Of a stretch of DNA of 62,571 nt, positions 57,766 to 62,571 are shown piece by piece; position 1 is the first letter of the stretch, and every line of letters starts with the position of its first letter. A program made the translations under genes and the position numbers. The notes under the pieces are model-generated. The model was given only the letters and a program-made list of their open reading frames with translations. It was not told where the DNA came from and did not search any database. Source of the DNA: a virus; IMG/VR virus record IMGVR_UViG_3300046007_009028, positions 1-62,571 of that record; one strand, given 5' to 3'.

Positions 57766-60321
57766 ATGAAAATTGAAGGTGTTGTAGAGATAAAAAAAGT
57801 TGATAGTGTTACTGGAGAAATAGTAGAGGTAATCACACAAAAAAACTTAATACCTGCTGCTAGTTTATTGGGGGTGTTAAGTCAGGGGGCGGTAAGGGGT
57901 TATTTTGGGGATAAACGCATTTCTATTTCTACCTCTACAACAACACCAACAATACTAAACTCAACATTAACTAATATTATTGCAACTGGTTATATTCCTT
58001 CAAATGCTACTTCACCTACTTGGAATCCTGGTATTGACCCACCTTATGGGCAAATACATAATAGAATAGATTTTACTGGGACAAGTAGAGTGTTCAATTC
58101 TGTTGGTTTGACAGCATTAGGTAGTGGTAATAGCCAGGGTAATTTATCTACTCAAACTTATGCTTACTTAAAATTAGATACCCCTTGTACTCAAGGTGCA
58201 ACAGAATTTCTAGATATTTTTTATAGAATACAATTTACAAATAGCGGTGGTGGGCAAGGTTTTCTGGGTGATTCAGCCCGTTATCAATTTGGTAAAGCCG
58301 TGACAATTCCATGGGATGGAACTTCCATTTTTAGAATTGGAATGTTGTTTGTTAGCTTTACAAATATCAACAACTTAGATTCCTACAAAAATCTTTATGT
58401 TGCCAACTCTCCAAATCTTGCAAATTCAGAGTCTTTTGCTCCAGGTTGGTTAAGTGGTGGTACATTAGTCTCTTCTCATTACAAATGGAGATATAATTTA
58501 TCATGGGATAGAAATAGGTATATTGGATATATTTGCAACTTAATGCCTCAAGGGGTTGGTGAACCCTTGGGTGAAAACAATGCTTTCTTTGTATCTAAAA
58601 TAAATTATGCTAAAGAGCCGTTCCAAACAGGATTTTGGCATTCATCTACAGCACCTACTCCTTTCTTTGACCCTCTTTTTGCTGGTAGCTCTAATGGCAT
58701 TCCTACACTTGCAGGAACTTGGACTGGTAAATTGCCTGAATTATTTAAACTTACTATTACTACCACAGGTGTAGTAGGGGTAGCGACTTATAAATTATCC
58801 ATTAGAAAACATCTTGGTTTTAATGGAAGTAACTATACAGATTTAACTATAGGAAGCCCCTACAGAAATCCCAATATAGCAGCGCATCCCAGGCATCACG
58901 GATGGAGAAAACAAGACAATGATTTATTGCGCTGGTCAAATACTCAAATAGTCCAATACGATGATACTGGAGTAACTTTACTTGATATCTTTGACGGAAC
59001 TTTTACCACATGGGATAGCTTATCAACTCCGGTTTTAAGTGCAACTCAAATAAGACAAGTAGCTGTAGACCCTGCAAATAATCTAATTTATGTTGCCTGT
59101 AGGAATACAGGGCTTTACATAATTAATGTCAACACAAACTCAATTACCTTACAGTTAAACAGCCCTTGTTACGGAGTTGATGTAGGAAGAAATGGTAGAA
59201 CTTTTGCACTTGTTGATGGTGGTCTTTATAGCTCTAATAATTGGGCAGTTACTGAAACTTTTACGTTTACTGGAATTAGCGATGGAAATTGGTCAAGAGT
59301 CTATTTTTTAAAAGCAGACCCCGAAAATACTAATGACAGAATAGCTATTATTGCAGAAAATGCAAGTGGCACTAATAGAAGAATGGTTTGGTGGCAAGTG
59401 GGTACACCAGCAGCGGTATTAGGATATGAAGGAAGTCAGATAAAAAGATATCCTGCAAGTTTAGATGTTAGTAATACAGGAAGTTTTTGGGCTGCACAAG
59501 AATCTGGATTTACCTATGGAACTACTACAAGAACTGCATTGACTTTTACTATCAACGGTGGTACTGTTGCTGTGAGTATTCCATCAGAAACCTTTACTCA
59601 TACAGTATGGGGAAGTGATGCTTACTATAAGGTAGATTTTTATAATGGTAATTTAATTACTAATGATAGATTGCTTAGTTCTAATAACACATCAGTGGTT
59701 ACATACACAGCATTAGGAACTACACCAACACTTTTACATTTAGATAGCGGAATAACTTTTTACGCATCTATGAGGCAATTATTTACTGATAATACCTATT
59801 GCTGGACTGACTATGGTTGGAATGGAAGTAGTTGGGTCGCTGGTAATGCCAATTCTAAAACTACTCATACTGGTGCAGAAGCATTGATTAATGGGATTAC
59901 AGTTGCATTTGCTAATGGTACTAATGCACCGCATTTTACATCTACCAACTATTTTACTCAGGGAATATGTTACGGATTCTGGAAAGATAATGCTAGTTCG
60001 CTAGATTACTCCTCAGCTTGGTATTCAATCCCGGTAATTTTTAACCAACCCGTAAGTCTTACAATACCTGCTACTGCACCTTATACATTAACTTTAACTG
60101 ATGCAACTACTTACCCTTCATTCATCAGAATAGAAACCGATACCCCAGAATTACATAAGTTTACAATTAATGGGGTAGCTGTTACACAAGTCTATACCAA
60201 TGGCGCAGCACCAGCCCCAGGAGAAATTAGTATGCAATCTTCTGGGAATGGGGTGTTAACATTTAATGCGCTAAACGCTGGAGCTACATTGTCAGGTACA
60301 TTTTGTTGGCTAAGATTTTAA
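57766..60321 (+). CDS. Large tail-fibre / receptor-binding-like protein, 851 aa
   Basis: Start at the ATG at 57766 (MKIEGVVEIKKVDSVTG) with AAAGTGG upstream. The N-terminal 40 residues (VEIKKVDSVTGEIVEVITQKNLI) resemble the attachment domain of phage tail appendages. The rest is rich in S, T, N, G, W and Y and beta-rich, with blade-like segments (DPANNLIYVACRNTGLYIIN; VDVGRNGRTFALVDGGLY) that suggest a propeller between 400 and 520. No enzyme motif. Confidence 0.65.
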   Translation: MKIEGVVEIKKVDSVTGEIVEVITQKNLIPAASLLGVLSQGAVRGYFGDKRISISTSTTTPTILNSTLTNIIATGYIPSNATSPTWNPGIDPPYGQIHNRIDFTGTSRVFNSVGLTALGSGNSQGNLSTQTYAYLKLDTPCTQGATEFLDIFYRIQFTNSGGGQGFLGDSARYQFGKAVTIPWDGTSIFRIGMLFVSFTNINNLDSYKNLYVANSPNLANSESFAPGWLSGGTLVSSHYKWRYNLSWDRNRYIGYICNLMPQGVGEPLGENNAFFVSKINYAKEPFQTGFWHSSTAPTPFFDPLFAGSSNGIPTLAGTWTGKLPELFKLTITTTGVVGVATYKLSIRKHLGFNGSNYTDLTIGSPYRNPNIAAHPRHHGWRKQDNDLLRWSNTQIVQYDDTGVTLLDIFDGTFTTWDSLSTPVLSATQIRQVAVDPANNLIYVACRNTGLYIINVNTNSITLQLNSPCYGVDVGRNGRTFALVDGGLYSSNNWAVTETFTFTGISDGNWSRVYFLKADPENTNDRIAIIAENASGTNRRMVWWQVGTPAAVLGYEGSQIKRYPASLDVSNTGSFWAAQESGFTYGTTTRTALTFTINGGTVAVSIPSETFTHTVWGSDAYYKVDFYNGNLITNDRLLSSNNTSVVTYTALGTTPTLLHLDSGITFYASMRQLFTDNTYCWTDYGWNGSSWVAGNANSKTTHTGAEALINGITVAFANGTNAPHFTSTNYFTQGICYGFWKDNASSLDYSSAWYSIPVIFNQPVSLTIPATAPYTLTLTDATTYPSFIRIETDTPELHKFTINGVAVTQVYTNGAAPAPGEISMQSSGNGVLTFNALNAGATLSGTFCWLRF

Positions 60322-60366
60322 CCCCATCTATTAGGAATAATATACCAAAATTTATATAGAGAATAT

Positions 60367-60666
60367 ATGGCTGTTGTGTACCGATGCAATTGTCAAGACA
60401 GTGCTAAAAACCGTGATGCCGCTAATAAGATAATTAATTTTGTTCCTTTTGAATCCGGCTGGGAAAATTCACAAGGTGGTGCAATATTAGGTCAATGTAA
60501 ACATATATTAGCTGCCAGGATTATCCGTGGAGAATTAAAAAAAGGTGATATTCCTACTGACCTTGAATTTGAATTTGAAAAGGAAGAAGTTGAAAAGGAA
60601 AAATATCAAAAGGGTTATGCGGGAAATTCTTTTATGGGAAACATTAATAAAATTGGAGGCATATAA
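60367..60666 (+). CDS. SWIM-type zinc finger protein, 99 aa
   Basis: YRCNCQD (residues 5-11) and GQCKHILAARI (42-52) form CxC...CxH, the SWIM zinc-binding signature (C-x-C-x(n)-C-x-H). SWIM domains bind DNA or protein. A very acidic/basic helix follows (EFEFEKEEVEKEKYQKGY). It is short for the family and lies among tail genes, where such a protein is unexpected. Its stop is directly followed by the next start. Confidence 0.65.
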   Translation: MAVVYRCNCQDSAKNRDAANKIINFVPFESGWENSQGGAILGQCKHILAARIIRGELKKGDIPTDLEFEFEKEEVEKEKYQKGYAGNSFMGNINKIGGI

Positions 60667-61503
60667 ATGGCAGATTATGAAAAGCCTTTAATTCATGTAG
60701 TAGATGCTAGTGGCAACAAAGTTCCTGCTACTGTTGCTATGTTGACAAGTGGTGGAGGCGGTGGAGGCGGTGGTGGAGGCGGCGGTGATGCTAGTGCTGC
60801 TAATCAAACCACACAGATTACACAACTAGGTAGCTTGACAGAATCAGCACCAGCGAATGATACCGCAAGTAGTGGATTAAATGGCAGACTTCAAAGACTG
60901 GCTCAACAGATTACATCTCTAATAGCATTGCTGCCTACAAGCTTAGGAACAAAAACAGCAGCTAATAGTTTTCCGGTAACACTATCCAGTGACGGGGCTA
61001 CGCAACCTGTAAGCATGGCTACTGCTCCGGCAGGACTAGCTTATGTTGCATCAACGCTAGTAACAAGACCTGCTAACGTTACACCGTATACGGCTAATGA
61101 TGTTTATGGCGGTGTATTTGAGTTAACAAGTATTGGTGCTAGTGGTGGATTTATATTTATTGAAAGCTTAGATATTATTTTTAATATCACAGCAGTTCCT
61201 AGTGGTATGAGTAGTTTTACCTTGTATTTATACGGTGTTACTCCACCATCTGCTATAGCAGATAACTTGGCTTTTTCTATATCATCTGGAGATAGAGCAA
61301 GTATTCTAACTCCTAGAGGCATAGTCTTATCAGCATCATTAGCCCAAGGTGGTGGTAGTGTAGTTGCTGAAATACGAAACCTGAACCAACTTTATAAATT
61401 GACTGGAACTTCTCTGTTTGGATACGTGGTTACTAATGGTGCTTTCACACCTGCTGCAAATAGTGAGAGTTTTACTATTAGAGCAAGGAGTTTTGCACCA
61501 TGA
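60667..61503 (+). CDS. Phage tail-associated protein with polyglycine linker, 278 aa
   Basis: After 28 residues comes a run of twelve glycines. The central part (GLNGRLQRLAQQITSLIALLP, then SLGTKTAANSFPVTLSSDG) closely follows a motif found in many phage virion proteins (LN-RLQRLAQRITSLI-LLP-SLGQK-A-NS-PVVLASD). The C-terminal half is a beta-rich domain. It shares 4 nt with the next gene. Confidence 0.72.
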   Translation: MADYEKPLIHVVDASGNKVPATVAMLTSGGGGGGGGGGGGDASAANQTTQITQLGSLTESAPANDTASSGLNGRLQRLAQQITSLIALLPTSLGTKTAANSFPVTLSSDGATQPVSMATAPAGLAYVASTLVTRPANVTPYTANDVYGGVFELTSIGASGGFIFIESLDIIFNITAVPSGMSSFTLYLYGVTPPSAIADNLAFSISSGDRASILTPRGIVLSASLAQGGGSVVAEIRNLNQLYKLTGTSLFGYVVTNGAFTPAANSESFTIRARSFAP

Positions 61504-62294
61504 GAACTTCTACTAGAATGGTGGTGTTGGGCAAGATATTTGACACTGATGCACAAACCTACATAACTGCGGTAGAAGCTGCTGACGGTATTGCTCTTGA
61601 AAAACCTGTTAAAACGGCTATCAATAACTTTGTAGTAGGCTGTAAAGCAGATGGTATATGGAGTGCAATTAAAGCATCATGTATATTGGCAGGGGCTAGG
61701 ACGCTGGCTGGTGCTTTAGTTCCGCTTGCTGGTACTGCTCCAACTAATTTTAACTTTGTGAGTGGGGACTACAACCGGAAAACGGGGCTGGTGGGGAACG
61801 GAATTACAAAGTATTTGAATAGTAATGCCCAAGTTAACACCACTTGCCCATTTAATAACGCACATCTTTCAGTATATGTGACTGCTGCTGCTACAGCGGG
61901 AGTAGGGTATATAGGAGAAGATAGCGGCCCAGTACCGAATACGGGTGAAGTAGCTCTTTACAGACAGGCAACTACTTTAGCCGCACGCATTCAAAATACC
62001 ACTCCAGCATTTTCATCACACAGCCCGACATCAACTGGTTTTATTGGAGTAGCAAGAGCCAATTCATCTTCAGTTACCATTAGGGCTAACGCTACTATGG
62101 ATACAATAACTAATGGCTCAATAGGCACATCTTCTATAACAAAGAAAATTGCGGTCCATGCCCGTGATGAGGGAGGTGGTGGAGCTACTAATGGTAGGCT
62201 GGCTTTTTACTCTATCGGTGAATCTCTAGACCTCGCACTACTGGATACTCGTATAACTACGCTTATTGATACCTACAACACAGCAATTGTATAG
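61500..62294 (+). CDS. Phage tail protein with lectin-like C-terminal domain, 264 aa
   Basis: The N-terminal 65 residues (YITAVEAADGIALEKPVKTA, then INNFVVGCKADGIWSAIKAS) match the start of many phage tail-tip/adhesin proteins. The remainder is Gly/Ala/Thr/Ser-rich and beta, as in concanavalin-like domains (KTGLVGNGITKYLNSNAQVN in part). Start overlaps the previous stop (ATGA). Confidence 0.68.
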   Translation: MRTSTRMVVLGKIFDTDAQTYITAVEAADGIALEKPVKTAINNFVVGCKADGIWSAIKASCILAGARTLAGALVPLAGTAPTNFNFVSGDYNRKTGLVGNGITKYLNSNAQVNTTCPFNNAHLSVYVTAAATAGVGYIGEDSGPVPNTGEVALYRQATTLAARIQNTTPAFSSHSPTSTGFIGVARANSSSVTIRANATMDTITNGSIGTSSITKKIAVHARDEGGGGATNGRLAFYSIGESLDLALLDTRITTLIDTYNTAIV

Positions 62295-62297
62295 ACT

Positions 62298-62571
62298 ATG
62301 ACAAAACAACAATGGCTGCTTTCTCAAATTGCACAATTCCCTCAACTATCTGCTAGGGAATTAACTTCATTCTTAAACGATAAGTTATTAGTTAATAATC
62401 CTAAACCACAGGGTACAATTCCTCTGTTACCTACTTTAGAACAAACATTAGCAATTCTCACACCTAAAGAGAGATTTGAAATTGCAGAAACCTGGACGTA
62501 TGACAGGATTCTACAGGCAGTCAATCAACAAAACTGGGATTTGGTTGCTGTTAGTTTAGGTATTTTGATCT
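62298..62571 (+). CDS. Small tail-cluster protein, partial (cut by the window end)
   Basis: The ATG lies 3 nt after the previous stop and opens MTKQQWLLSQIAQFPQLS. The frame stays open to the end of the window (91 codons seen). The visible part is helical with a TPKERFEIAETWTYDRILQ segment. The product is unknown. The only GATC I found in the window lies at 62567-62570 in this gene. Confidence 0.65.
   Translation, partial: MTKQQWLLSQIAQFPQLSARELTSFLNDKLLVNNPKPQGTIPLLPTLEQTLAILTPKERFEIAETWTYDRILQAVNQQNWDLVAVSLGILI

Noticed and set aside
1-62571. tRNA, tmRNA or rRNA genes
   Set aside because: I looked for T-arm motifs (GGTTCGAATCC-like) and cloverleaf acceptor stems and saw none that fit. The 37536-37930 RNA lacks tmRNA, RNase P and 6S hallmarks.
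1-62571. Integrase, excisionase or att site that would prove a prophage
   Set aside because: No tyrosine or serine recombinase motifs and no terminal repeats were seen. A temperate lifestyle cannot be excluded because both ends are missing.

Overview
The window looks like about 62.6 kb of a tailed double-stranded DNA cyanophage, or a very closely related prophage, that infects a heterocystous (Nostoc/Anabaena-like) filamentous cyanobacterium. The phage call rests on a large terminase, a portal, a major capsid protein, a likely small terminase, a likely scaffold, tail-fibre-like proteins and many small orphan genes. The host call is inferred from dense short palindromic repeats (cores GCGTTAGC, GCGTAGC and HIP1-like GCAATCGC) of a kind I associate with Nostocales genomes. 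Both ends are cut: the window opens in the 3' end of dnaB and closes inside a tail gene. I see no tRNA, rRNA, integrase, transposase or CRISPR array.

Layout. 1-17 kb: mostly minus-strand replication and nucleic-acid genes (SF1 helicase, SSB-like protein, ASCH protein), then a 1967-residue protein, then an 803-residue protein that I read as a single-chain, two-barrel RNA polymerase of the YonO/QDE-1/eukaryotic RdRP superfamily. 17-18.7 kb: dCTP deaminase-like enzyme and PD-(D/E)XK nuclease. 18.7-26 kb: plus-strand run with a DNA-binding protein, a sigma factor without region 4, and a series of glycine-zipper or coiled-coil proteins that are probably internal virion or DNA-ejection proteins. 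26-29.3 kb: small and large terminase, with a HAD phosphatase and a multi-winged-helix protein inserted antisense. 30-40.6 kb: more than twenty very small minus-strand genes, many carrying their own terminator plus hairpin leader. Among them are a macrodomain, a NADAR-like protein and a DUF4326-like protein. This block also holds an AT-rich, iteron-bearing non-coding region (candidate origin) and a structured non-coding RNA of about 0.4 kb. 40.6-62.6 kb: plus-strand head and tail genes (portal, overprinted scaffold-like gene, capsid protein, connector-like proteins, fibres) with several antisense single-gene insertions.

How it fits together. The phage appears to use layered transcription: the host polymerase with a phage sigma factor, plus a phage-encoded polymerase. 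Two repeated leader types occur in front of genes. One is a -10-like box followed by AGCAAAATAAAC. The other is a hairpin with core GCGTAGC placed between a terminator and the next start codon. The polymerase gene lies next to the giant virion-like gene, which recalls crAss-like phages, where an RNA polymerase is packaged and injected.

Most notable observations: (1) the RNA polymerase-like protein; (2) near-total absence of GATC, with one copy found by eye in the last five bases, while HIP1-like palindromes persist with the GATC broken; (3) a group I intron lying inside the stop codon of the major capsid gene, so spliced and unspliced messages encode the same protein; (4) a promoter-driven structured RNA closed by a long-range helix; (5) a family of dispersed hairpins whose stems covary; (6) a 455-bp dual-frame overlap of portal and scaffold-like genes. 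All calls come from reading the sequence; no database search was run.
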